From: Coprobacillus sp. CAG:605
GTDB taxonomy: Bacteria > Bacillota_I > Bacilli_A > RF39 > UBA660
Length of the DNA: 11,860 nucleotides
NCBI GenBank assembly: GCA_000433255.1
Contig: HF998206.1
Span: 1 to 11,860 of the forward strand
Direction: 5' to 3'
Under the pieces are notes generated by a model. That model was not told the DNA's origin and ran no database searches. It was given only the letters and a program-made list of their open reading frames with translations. This document shows, in pieces, positions 5,742-11,860 of this stretch. The position numbers were made by a program, and so were the translations under genes. The stretch's first letter is position 1. The number at the start of each line of letters is the position of its first letter.

Positions 5742-7026
5742 AATTTTTAGGAACGATTCTTTCTAATCCACCCATATATGGTTGTAACACCTTAGGAATA
5801 TTAACACTGCCATCTTCATTATAGTTATTCTCAATTACCGCAATCAACCCTCTTGGAGTTGCCAAACAAGTATTATTCAAAGTATTTAAGAAATAATTAC
5901 CCTTATCTCCCTTAACTCTAATACTTAATCTTCTTGCTTGTGCATCCCCTAAATTAGAACAAGAACCAACTTCAAAATATTTCTTTTGTCTTGGACTCCA
6001 AGCTTCAATATCACATGATTTAACCTTCAAATCCGCTAAATCCCCACTACAACATTCAAGTTGTCTTACTGGAACATCCATATTTCTAAATATTTCAACT
6101 GTATACTTCCACATTTGTTCATAGTACTTCATTGAATCTTCTGGTTCACATAACACAATCATTTCTTGCTTTTCAAACTGATGAACACGATATAATCCTC
6201 TTTCTTCTAAACCATGTGAACCGCCTTCTTTACGAAAACATGGTGAATAAGAAGTCATTCTAATAGGTAAATCACTTTTCTTAATCATTTGATCTTTAAA
6301 TCTACCAATCATTGAATGTTCTGAAGTACCAATTAAGTATAAATCTTCATTTTCAATTTTATACATCATTGCTTCCATTTCTGGAAAAGACATAACCCCT
6401 GTAACAACATCACTATGAATCATAAATGGTGGAATACAATATGTAAATCCTTGATTAATCATATAATCTCTAGCATATGCAAGCATTGCTTCATGAAGTC
6501 TTGCAACATCACCAAGTAAATAGTAAAAACCTTCACCACTCGTACGTCCAGCTGAAGCCTTATCCATTCCCCCTAATCTTTCAATAATATCTGCATGATA
6601 AGGAATTTCATAATCTGGTACCAAAGGTTCTCCAAATCTTTGAACTTCAACATTTTCACTATCATCCTTACCAATAGGTACACTAGCATCCATAATATTA
6701 GGAATAACTAACATTCTTTCTCTAATTTCTTTAGTAAGCTTACCCTGTTCTTCTTCTAAAGAATCAATCTCCTGTCCCATACGAGCAATTTCTTCTTTAA
6801 TCTTATTAGCTTCCACTATTTTTTTATCTTTCATAAGTAAGCCAATTTCACTACTCATTTTATTCTTATTAGCGCGTAATTCATCCTTCTTAGTTTGAAC
6901 CTCACGCACTCTCTTATCCATATCGAATACTTCGTCAACTAAGACTAACTTTTCATCTTGAAATTTCTTTCTAATATTTTCTTTTACTAAATCTTTATTT
7001 TCTCTAATTAATTTTATATCTATCAT
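5740..7026 (-). CDS. serS: Seryl-tRNA synthetase
   Basis: This cytosolic class II synthetase charges tRNA-Ser with serine. Its 428 residues match the usual length of about 425. The N-terminal 100 or so residues form the long antiparallel coiled coil that contacts tRNA-Ser, seen as the Lys/Glu-rich heptad stretch at about 30-105. The active site follows: TSEH (serine recognition), motif 2 with FRKEGGSHGLEERGLYRVHQFEKQE, which is split here as FRKEGG then the LYRVHQFEKQE loop, and motif 3 with GLIAVIENN near the C-terminus. The SHGLEERG form of motif 2 differs from the more common AGSAGRDTRG form and is, from memory, typical of a Clostridia-associated subgroup. It is the second gene of the operon. 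Its ATG overlaps the GNAT stop codon in ATGA, so translation is coupled. Expression is controlled by the T-box leader. Confidence 0.96.
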   Translation of the reverse strand: MIDIKLIRENKDLVKENIRKKFQDEKLVLVDEVFDMDKRVREVQTKKDELRANKNKMSSEIGLLMKDKKIVEANKIKEEIARMGQEIDSLEEEQGKLTKEIRERMLVIPNIMDASVPIGKDDSENVEVQRFGEPLVPDYEIPYHADIIERLGGMDKASAGRTSGEGFYYLLGDVARLHEAMLAYARDYMINQGFTYCIPPFMIHSDVVTGVMSFPEMEAMMYKIENEDLYLIGTSEHSMIGRFKDQMIKKSDLPIRMTSYSPCFRKEGGSHGLEERGLYRVHQFEKQEMIVLCEPEDSMKYYEQMWKYTVEIFRNMDVPVRQLECCSGDLADLKVKSCDIEAWSPRQKKYFEVGSCSNLGDAQARRLSIRVKGDKGNYFLNTLNNTCLATPRGLIAVIENNYNEDGSVNIPKVLQPYMGGLERIVPKN

Positions 7027-7469
7027 AAACTTTTTCCTTTCTTACTTTCTAAATCAATATTATACACTAGAACTCCTTCAATTGTTCCATAAAGTTTTGA
7101 GTGCTTGGGCACCTTAGCATATTCTATGTAGGTTCCACCTAGGCTTTCGGCAATATGTTTTGACGCCTCATTATTAGGTAGCATTGTAACTCGAATATTT
7201 TTCATACCTAAATAATCATAAGCATACTTAAGTAATACTTCACTAGCTTCCTTAGCGTATCCTCGTCCTCTATCTAAAGGATAAATCAGATATCCAATAT
7301 TACCTTCAGTTATATATTCACTAGAATCATTTGGATGTAATTCTATTCTTCCTACAACTTCACCATTATATAAAAATATCCTATAATACCATCCCTTAGC
7401 ACACGTAAATCCTTGCGATTCACTTTCTAACTTTAAATATAAATTCTTACCCTTTATTATTTTTTGCAA
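7023..7469 (-). CDS. GNAT-family N-acetyltransferase with TTG start
   Basis: A small GNAT enzyme of 148 residues that should move an acetyl group from acetyl-CoA to an amine. The acetyl-CoA phosphate loop is RGRGYA at 67-72, followed by a long helix and the family pattern NIRVTMLPNNEAS (91-103) with N99, N100 and S103. The start codon is TTG (7467-7469). An in-frame TAG a few codons upstream leaves no other start, and GAGGGTGAT about 8-16 nt upstream provides the ribosome binding site. The gene is first behind the serine T-box and is coupled to serS by a 4-nt overlap. The context suggests a role linked to serine charging, for example modifying a serine compound or a seryl-adenylate-like toxin. 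That is inference, since GNAT substrates cannot be read from sequence. Confidence 0.85.
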   Translation of the reverse strand: MQKIIKGKNLYLKLESESQGFTCAKGWYYRIFLYNGEVVGRIELHPNDSSEYITEGNIGYLIYPLDRGRGYAKEASEVLLKYAYDYLGMKNIRVTMLPNNEASKHIAESLGGTYIEYAKVPKHSKLYGTIEGVLVYNIDLESKKGKSL

Positions 7470-7494
7470 AACTTTATCACCCTCTAACTAAAAG

Positions 7495-7535
7495 AAAAAG
7501 GCACCACTAATTTAAGGAGCAAATTATGCGGTACC
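7495..7535 (-). terminator. T-box regulated terminator
   Basis: On the minus strand GGTACCGC and GTGGTGCC pair, then after one bulged A TAATTT pairs with AAATTA around GCTCCTT (7500-7535). Five U residues follow. The 5' arm is the 3' half of the T-box core, so this hairpin and the antiterminator exclude each other. Confidence 0.9.
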
Positions 7536-7689
7536 ATCCTTTATTTAACTTAATTATGGATAACGGCTTAACCCGGCAGCTTTTAACTGCTCTAGAAAGG
7601 AGATTTATTAGTCCTCTTTATTAGTTTCCATCAACCACTAACTTTCTTTAAAAGAGTTAACTAACTACTAGTCTTTCTTGCGATTTACA
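7495..7689 (-). promoter_or_regulatory. Serine-type T-box leader of the GNAT-serS operon
   Basis: The leader RNA senses uncharged tRNA and allows read-through into the GNAT-serS genes. The T-box core AAGGATGGTACCGC is at 7528-7541. The antiterminator folds as AAGGA / TCCTT and GCA / TGC around the 7-nt bulge UGGUACC (7514-7541). Stem I can be traced from the base AGAAAG / CTTTCT through a specifier loop (5' side ACTAGTAG with AGTA, 3' side TAAATCTC), then TTAGTT / GACTAA, CTCTTT / AAAGAG and a terminal TTAGT / ACTAA hairpin. The triplet placed as specifier is UCU (7601-7603), a serine codon, agreeing with serS downstream. The fourth bulge base is U, which pairs with A73 or wobbles with the G73 usual in tRNA-Ser. 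Confidence 0.93.
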
Positions 7690-7695
7690 TGTTTA

Positions 7696-7724
7696 ATTAT
7701 AATACATTTTTAATTGTTAGACAA
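7696..7724 (-). promoter_or_regulatory. Promoter of the T-box/GNAT-serS operon
   Basis: The minus strand shows TTGTCT (7719-7724), a 17-bp spacer and a perfect TATAAT (7696-7701). The start would be near 7689, just before Stem I of the T-box. The -35 lies inside the last codons of the upstream flavoprotein gene. Confidence 0.8.
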
Positions 7725-9278
7725 TTCTTTTATGATACTTTCTGCTACTTTTAGACCATCTATGGCTGCCGAGGTTATACCACCAGCAAAACCAGCACCC
7801 TCCCCACAAGGATATAAACCTTTAAAATTACTTTCTAAAGTCTCAGTTCTTAGTATTCTAACCGGACTAGAAGTACGTGATTCTACTCCTGCTAAGATAG
7901 TATCATCATTATTAAACCCTTTTATCTTCGTACCAAAATTTTCTATACCTTCTACTAGCGAATTATTAATCTCCCTAGGAAGTATCTCATTTAAGTTAGC
8001 AAACACATACCCACCCTTAAACTCCGGTTTAACATTACCAAACTCTGTACTTAAAACATTCTCTTTATAATCTTTATATCTTTGTATAGGAATATACCCC
8101 TTAGCAATCAAGAAAGCTCTTTGTTCTAGCATCTCTTGGTATTTAATTGCTCCCTTAACCGTATCTCCAAAATCTTTAGGATTTATAGTAACAATAACCG
8201 CACTATTAGCATACCCTGAATTTCTATCATGATTACTCATCCCATTACAAAGCATATAACCCTTACTACTAGAAGAATTAACTACATACCCACCAGGACA
8301 CATACAAAATGTATAAACACCTCTCTTATTAGAAGCTGTATACGTTAACTTATAAGACGCATTAGGTAAGTACTTATAATACTTGCCATACTGACTTTCA
8401 TTAATCATTTCTTGATTATGAATTACTCTAAGTCCAACCGCATACCCCTTTGGTTTCATAAGAAGTCCCTTATTATATAATTTAGATATCGTATCTCTAG
8501 CTGAATGACCAACCGCCAAGACTACCTTAGAACACTTTATCTCTTTTGTATCATTAACAATAATCTTTTCTACTTTATCATTATTTAAAACAATATCTGT
8601 AAGCGTAGATTCAAACCTAAAACTACCCCCTAAGACAATAATCTTATTCCGTAAATTTTTAACGACGCCTTGTAAAATATCCGTTCCAATATGGGGATGA
8701 GCTTCATAAGTAATATCTTCGTCCGCCCCACATTCATAAAACGTCTTCAAAATAAAAGGTATTCTTCCTTCCTTATCTTTAACACCCGTATTTAACTTAC
8801 CATCACTATAAGTTCCAGCCCCACCTTCACCAAAACAAACATTGCTTTTACAATCCAACACATTAGTTTCAAAGAACGTATTTACTACTTCATTTCTTTT
8901 ATCAATATCATATCCTCGTTCAATAACTAAAGGTTTTAAACCATTAAGAGCTAGAAGATACGCACAAAATAACCCCGCTGGGCCACTTCCTACCACAACA
9001 ATTTTCTCATTGCTTTTTACATCATACTTATAATTGTACTCTAAAGGCTCCACTAACCTTATATCAACCTTCTTAGATTTCAAATACTTATCTTCATTCT
9101 TTAACTCAATATCTAACTCATAAACATAAAATACTTGACTTTTGTTTCTTGAATCAATAGACTTTTTATGAATCTTATAACTAATTAAATCACTATCTTT
9201 AATACCTAGTTTCTTTACTAACACATCCCTATGATTATTCTTAATAACATCAACCTTTAAATTACTTACTCTAAGCAT
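7710..9278 (-). CDS. FAD-dependent dehydrogenase-like protein (COG2509 type)
   Basis: A 522-residue flavoprotein of the widespread, uncharacterised COG2509 group. Numbered from the ATG at 9278, an N-terminal domain of about 90 residues precedes the dinucleotide-binding motif VVGSGPAG at 95-102, with ER at 120-121 ending the Rossmann segment. Further family stretches are FGEGGAGTYSDGKLNTG, the CMCPGGYV segment, SRTSSPVRI and, near the C-terminus, YPCGEGAGFAGGI, which binds FAD again. An in-frame ATG at 9305 would add nine residues. The 9278 start is preferred because its A is the last base of the upstream TAA (TAATG) and a GGGGTGG ribosome binding site sits just before it. The substrate is unknown. 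No own terminator was found: its end overlaps the next promoter, so read-through would stop at the T-box terminator. Confidence 0.9.
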   Translation of the reverse strand: MLRVSNLKVDVIKNNHRDVLVKKLGIKDSDLISYKIHKKSIDSRNKSQVFYVYELDIELKNEDKYLKSKKVDIRLVEPLEYNYKYDVKSNEKIVVVGSGPAGLFCAYLLALNGLKPLVIERGYDIDKRNEVVNTFFETNVLDCKSNVCFGEGGAGTYSDGKLNTGVKDKEGRIPFILKTFYECGADEDITYEAHPHIGTDILQGVVKNLRNKIIVLGGSFRFESTLTDIVLNNDKVEKIIVNDTKEIKCSKVVLAVGHSARDTISKLYNKGLLMKPKGYAVGLRVIHNQEMINESQYGKYYKYLPNASYKLTYTASNKRGVYTFCMCPGGYVVNSSSSKGYMLCNGMSNHDRNSGYANSAVIVTINPKDFGDTVKGAIKYQEMLEQRAFLIAKGYIPIQRYKDYKENVLSTEFGNVKPEFKGGYVFANLNEILPREINNSLVEGIENFGTKIKGFNNDDTILAGVESRTSSPVRILRTETLESNFKGLYPCGEGAGFAGGITSAAIDGLKVAESIIKELSNN

Positions 9279-10465
9279 TATTCCACCCCTAATCCACTTA
9301 TCCAAGAAAGCCCTAGGTTATAACCACCACATTTACCCGTACAATCTAAAAGTTCTCCCGTAATATAAAGACCTGGTATTTTCTTAACTTCAAAGTTATC
9401 CTTAACTTCTTCTAATGAAACACCACCAATTGCTACCTGAGCCATACTTAACTCCTTCGTATCATAAACATTAAACTTCAAGTTACAAAGATTAACCACT
9501 AAAACCTCTTGTTCCTTATTCGTTAACTCCGTCCATTTCTTATCAGGATTAACCTTACTAACTTTAAATAAACAATACAACAACTTATAAGGTATAATTG
9601 ACTCTAATGACTCTAATACTGTAAAATCTTCATTCTTACTAGCACGATACTTCAGGTACTTTAATGCCTCACTCTTATCCACATAAGGAATAAAATTAAT
9701 ATAAACACTTACTTTATTACCCTTACTAATACTTCTTGAAATATAATTACTTAAGTTTAAAACACAAATTCCACTAATACCATAATTAGTTAATTGTATC
9801 TCACCCGTCTCTTTATCAATAAACTTATCATTTTCATACAGACTAACTACTGCCCTACATCTTATATTTTCCCATTCTTTGTAGTAATTATCACTTCCAA
9901 TTAATGGTACTAAACCAGGTAACATTTTATAAACCTTCAAATCAAAACTCTCTAGTATCTTAAAAATATCACTATTTTCTTTTAACCCGGCCTTAGAACC
10001 AACTGCTAGTACAACCTTACTGGCCTGATATACATTTTTATTTGTCGTTACAATAAATTTATCACTTTTCTTAATATCTATTACGTTCTCATCTAAAATA
10101 ACTCTAACTCCTAAGTTCTTTAACATCACCATAAACGTATTTAAAATACTAGAAGCACTGTTAGAATAAGGATAATAATATCCTTCCTTAATCTTAGGAA
10201 CAACCCCTAAAGAGTCAAAAAAATCTAAAACCTTATTTTTATTTTCTTCATTTATAAATCTAGTTATTTCATTTTTTTCTTCACTATAATACTTAGTTTC
10301 ATTAAAATCATCATTAAAATAGTTACATCTACCCGATCCTGTACGTAGTAATTTTTTACCTAAAGTATTATTCTTTTCAATAATTGTTACTTTATAACCT
10401 TTTTTACTTAAATTTATCGCACTTACCATTCCTGAAGCACCGCCACCAATAATTAAATAATCCAT
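9278..10465 (-). CDS. HI0933-like flavoprotein (NAD(P)/FAD-dependent oxidoreductase)
   Basis: A cytosolic flavoprotein of 395 residues. The N-terminal IIGGGASGM (5-13) binds the ADP part of FAD, with IIEKN (28-32) ending the Rossmann unit. LLRTGSGRCNYFN (44-56) is the hallmark of the HI0933/YhiN group. The C-terminal part has GGVSLEEV, PGLYITGELLD and GGYNLGLSWISG, also typical. The family is usually annotated as aminoacetone oxidase or BaiN-like, but the true substrate is mostly unknown. The protein stops a few residues after SWISG, earlier than most relatives, whose last helix continues with an AG pair. The stop shares a base with the start of the COG2509-like gene, so the two flavoproteins are translationally coupled and may act together. 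The ATG at 10465 follows GGAGGA at 5 nt. Confidence 0.9.
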   Translation of the reverse strand: MDYLIIGGGASGMVSAINLSKKGYKVTIIEKNNTLGKKLLRTGSGRCNYFNDDFNETKYYSEEKNEITRFINEENKNKVLDFFDSLGVVPKIKEGYYYPYSNSASSILNTFMVMLKNLGVRVILDENVIDIKKSDKFIVTTNKNVYQASKVVLAVGSKAGLKENSDIFKILESFDLKVYKMLPGLVPLIGSDNYYKEWENIRCRAVVSLYENDKFIDKETGEIQLTNYGISGICVLNLSNYISRSISKGNKVSVYINFIPYVDKSEALKYLKYRASKNEDFTVLESLESIIPYKLLYCLFKVSKVNPDKKWTELTNKEQEVLVVNLCNLKFNVYDTKELSMAQVAIGGVSLEEVKDNFEVKKIPGLYITGELLDCTGKCGGYNLGLSWISGLGVE

Positions 10466-10487
10466 TTTACTCCTCCAAACAAGTACT

Positions 10488-10517
10488 ATTTTACCAGTAA
10501 TTATGTAGAAAAGTAAA
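10488..10517 (-). promoter_or_regulatory. Candidate promoter of the flavoprotein pair
   Basis: The minus strand shows TTTACT (10512-10517), an 18-bp spacer and TAAAAT (10488-10493). The leader would be about 16-20 nt. The -35 is a partial match only. Confidence 0.4.
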
Positions 10518-10573
10518 CATTATTTAAAATTAGCCTAACTTTTAGTAAAGTTCCTCCATATTTAACCCAAATT

Positions 10574-10603
10574 AAAACACCTCCCACATTTAGAAGGCAT
10601 TTT
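10574..10603 (-). terminator. Degenerate terminator hairpin behind the gene-tail fragment
   Basis: On the minus strand AAAATGCCTTC pairs with GGAGGTGTTTT over 11 positions including three G-U pairs, with an 8-nt loop. It is the relative of the hairpin at 11036-11067. The U-tract after it is short. Confidence 0.45.
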
Positions 10604-10683
10604 CTATTTATTTAAATTTTCTTGTTTTAAATACTTATCATATAGTTCTTCAAGTGAAACATGATACTTTTCAATCATCACTT
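10604..10683 (-). pseudogene. C-terminal tail fragment of a helicase-associated-domain gene paralogue
   Basis: The minus strand encodes VMIEKYHVSLEELYDKYL followed by KQENLNK and a TAG stop (10604-10606). The same tail ends the larger pseudogene at 11067, with two residue changes. The 96-bp block 10588-10683, including the hairpin, matches 11051-11146 at about 90 positions. Similarity stops abruptly at 10683, where an unrelated small ORF in another frame begins. Some differences are silent (CTA versus TTA for Leu), so this was probably a functional paralogue before it was cut. No start codon or upstream coding part remains. Confidence 0.6.
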
Positions 10684-10824
10684 TGAATTAAGCTCATCTT
10701 GCTCTTCTATAATTTCTATCTCTGTATCATCATCTAATAAAACTTTAAAACCAATATTTTTACTGTCTATCCCTTCATTATTAGGAATAAATACTTCTAA
10801 AACTTTTCCATAATTCTGTTTCAT
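10678..10824 (-). CDS. Small ORF, 48 residues, probably a truncated gene
   Basis: I do not recognise a named family. The ORF starts with ATG at 10824 and ends at the TGA at 10678-10680. It begins MKQNYGKVLEVFIPNN, contains GFKVLL and ends in the acidic stretch EIEIIEEQDELNSK. The alternating hydrophobic pattern suggests beta strands, as in a small beta-barrel, with no membrane segment or signal peptide. The composition looks like genuine coding sequence. The ORF runs into the duplicated tail block exactly at its end, and its stop codon lies inside that block, so the true C-terminus was probably lost. The ribosome binding site is weak (GGA about 7 nt upstream), and only a TATGAT-like -10 is visible upstream. 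It could be a short expressed protein or a remnant. Confidence 0.4.
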   Translation of the reverse strand: MKQNYGKVLEVFIPNNEGIDSKNIGFKVLLDDDTEIEIIEEQDELNSK

Positions 10825-10909
10825 CACTAGTCCAACTTTCTAATCAAATTCTATCATAAATACTACTAATAATAAAGATAAAATAATTATTTTTAGTAAC
10901 CAAAAGGTA

Positions 10910-10938
10910 TTGGCAAAAATAAATAATTGTAGTAAAAT
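10910..10938 (+). promoter_or_regulatory. Promoter of the tRNA-Gln gene
   Basis: The plus strand shows TTGGCA (10910-10915), a 17-bp spacer and TAAAAT (10933-10938). Transcription would start near 10945, a few bases before the tRNA. Confidence 0.65.
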
Positions 10939-10950
10939 TAATCATGTAAT

Positions 10951-11026
10951 TGCCCAATAGCCAAGCGGTAAGGCATCAGATTCTGACTCTGACATTCCGT
11001 GGGTTCGAATCCTACTTGGGCAACCA
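10951..11026 (+). tRNA. tRNA-Gln (anticodon CTG)
   Basis: A complete cloverleaf of 76 nt with the CCA end encoded. The acceptor arms TGCCCAA and TTGGGCA pair fully. The D arm GCCAAGCGGTAAGGC is typical of tRNA-Gln. The anticodon stem TCAGA / TCTGA closes the loop TTCTGAC, giving anticodon CTG, which reads CAG. The T arm is GTGGG-TTCGAAT-CCTAC. The variable loop is short (CATTCC). The discriminator base is A (11023). It is the only plus-strand gene here and has its own promoter and terminator. The genome should also hold a TTG-anticodon tRNA-Gln for the more common CAA codon, so this one is an accessory isoacceptor. Confidence 0.95.
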
Positions 11027-11035
11027 TTAGATATT

Positions 11036-11067
11036 AAAAATGTCTTCCATATTTAGAAGGCATTTTT
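11036..11067. terminator. Bidirectional terminator between tRNA-Gln and the pseudogene
   Basis: An imperfect inverted repeat, AAAATG-C-CTTC and GAAG-A-CATTTT on the minus strand, with a run of U on both sides. It lies 10 nt after the tRNA on the plus strand and overlaps the TAA stop of the helicase-associated-domain pseudogene on the minus strand, so it can serve both converging units. Confidence 0.65.
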
Positions 11068-11200
11068 TATTTATTCAAATTCTTTTGGTTTAAATACTTA
11101 TCATATAATTCTTCAAGTGAAACATGATACTTTTCAATCATCACTTGATTACTCATTCTAAATATTTCATGAAGTTTATTATTTTTAGCAACAACACTAA

Positions 11201-11516
11201 CCCTATTATCTAATAAAAATCCTATTTTTATAACAAGTTCTTTAGCTGAAATATTATTTAAAACATCTTTGTTATATTCATAAGAAATGTTATACTCAAT
11301 ACAAACTTTTTTTATTTCTTCGATATTTTTATCAGTATCAATTATAAAGCCAATATTATCCTATTATCTAATAAGTATCTTATTTTTATAATAAGTTCTT
11401 TAGCAGAAATATTATCTAAAATATCTTTATTATCTTCATAAGGAATGTTATATTCAGTACAAACTTTCCTTATTTCTGCGATATTTTTATCAGTATCAAT
11501 TATAAAGCCAATATTA
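11201..11516. repeat. 158-bp tandem duplication inside the pseudogene
   Basis: Two adjacent units, 11201-11358 and 11359-11516, align without gaps at about 142 of 158 positions. The length is not a multiple of three, so the reading frame shifts at the junction. The second frame meets a TAG at 11361-11363. The encoded peptides differ at about ten positions, mostly conservatively. Confidence 0.85.
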
Positions 11517-11617
11517 CTTAAACATTCTTCCATATCCTTATTCAAATTTTTGTTTTTCCTTTGTTCCTTAAGCCAAGTTAAAATACTTCCATAAGCCATT
11601 ATATCTTTGTTATCTAT

Positions 11618-11763
11618 TCTATCTAAGTTTTCTTCGCTCCAAGCCCCATATTGCTTATAAAATTTTAAAGCTTGTTCATATAAAGAATACCTCATCTAAT
11701 TTTTCTTCATTCCAAGCCCCATATTTCTTATAAAATTTTAAAGCTTGTTCATATAAAGAATAC
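11618..11763. repeat. 73-bp tandem duplication inside the pseudogene
   Basis: Two adjacent units, 11618-11690 and 11691-11763, match at about 66 of 73 positions. They encode the start of a helicase-associated repeat. The 73-bp length shifts the frame and produces the TGA at 11676-11678. Confidence 0.85.
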
Positions 11764-11860
11764 CAAATTTTTTCTTCTTTTAACGATATAAAACGCATGC
11801 CAATATTACTTAATAACCTTCTTCTTTCCTCAGATAAATTTTTATTTTGACGTTGAGTAT

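Larger units (their letters stand above)
11067..11860 (-). pseudogene. Disrupted gene with helicase-associated-type repeats (continues past the window edge)
   Basis: Three minus-strand segments together resemble one protein. Segment 1 (11676-11860, open at the right edge) reads TQRQNKNLSEERRRLL, SNIGMRF and YSLYEQALKFYKKYGAW and stops at a TGA. Segment 2 (11342-11695, an ORF of 117 residues) repeats YSLYEQALKFYKQYGAW and goes on with TWLKEQRKN, CLSNIGF and a tail. Segment 3 (about 11067-11360) repeats that tail and ends ELYDKYLNQKNLNK. The Tyr/Phe-rich start, WL..QR and L..IG spacing fit the helicase-associated domain (PF03457), usually found in tandem. Each break is caused by a partial duplication. 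Segments 1 and 3 are in the same frame and segment 2 is in another. The 117-residue ORF could still be translated, but its ATG lies by chance at the duplication junction. Family call is moderate; disruption is clear. Confidence 0.6.

Noticed and set aside
7714..8070. Open frame on the plus strand inside the COG2509-like gene
   Set aside because: It is antisense to well-conserved family motifs and has no ribosome binding site or promoter.
8842..9033. Short open frame on the plus strand opposite the FAD-binding motif
   Set aside because: It is antisense to the GSGPAG motif region of a real gene, with no supporting signals.
11676..11678. Reassigned TGA codon (Trp) in the helicase-associated gene
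   Set aside because: TGA is the true stop of other genes here (GNAT), Trp is encoded by TGG, and the TGA arises from the frame shift at the 73-bp duplication.
11342..11695. The 117-residue ORF as an independent intact gene
   Set aside because: Its ATG sits at the duplication junction, its last residues are a frame-shifted end, and matching sequence continues on both sides in another frame.

Overview
The window comes from an AT-rich, low-GC Gram-positive bacterium, most likely an uncultured gut Bacillota of the Bacilli/RF39-like or Clostridia type. This rests on the strong A+T bias, GGAGG-type ribosome binding sites, TTGACA/TATAAT promoters, U-tailed terminators, a T-box leader and the protein families. 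TGA is used as a stop and no reading frame needs it recoded, so the standard bacterial code fits. All protein genes lie on the minus strand. The only plus-strand gene is a tRNA.

Region by region: (1) 1-215 is the N-terminal end of a membrane-anchored or exported protein that continues past the window edge. (2) 477-1703 is a DUF4143-type AAA ATPase whose promoter region carries a repeated 26-bp element. (3) 1869-4269 is a metal-resistance operon: a CadC-like ArsR repressor and a Zn/Cd/Pb-type P1B ATPase, with two palindromic operators lying over the promoter. (4) 4464-5714 is a Fic-domain gene bracketed by two 52-bp direct repeats, each holding three copies of a 12-bp element. (5) 5740-7724 is a T-box-controlled operon of a GNAT acetyltransferase (TTG start) and seryl-tRNA synthetase. 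(6) 7710-10465 is a translationally coupled pair of flavoproteins (HI0933-like, then COG2509-like). (7) 10574-11860 is a degraded zone with tRNA-Gln(CTG), a short orphan ORF and fragments of a helicase-associated-domain gene family broken by two frame-shifting internal duplications.

Functionally, serS/GNAT and the tRNA are translation housekeeping, and the flavoproteins are poorly understood but widespread. The cad operon exports divalent soft metals and represses itself until metal binds. The ATPase and Fic genes look like accessory genes. Each is preceded by an iterated 12-bp element placed at the promoter and directly behind the neighbour's terminator.

The least explained structures are the Fic cassette repeats, the 12-bp iterated element at the ATPase promoter, and the paired duplications (73 and 158 bp, together a multiple of three) in the helicase-associated gene. 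I did not find a clearly new multi-gene system.
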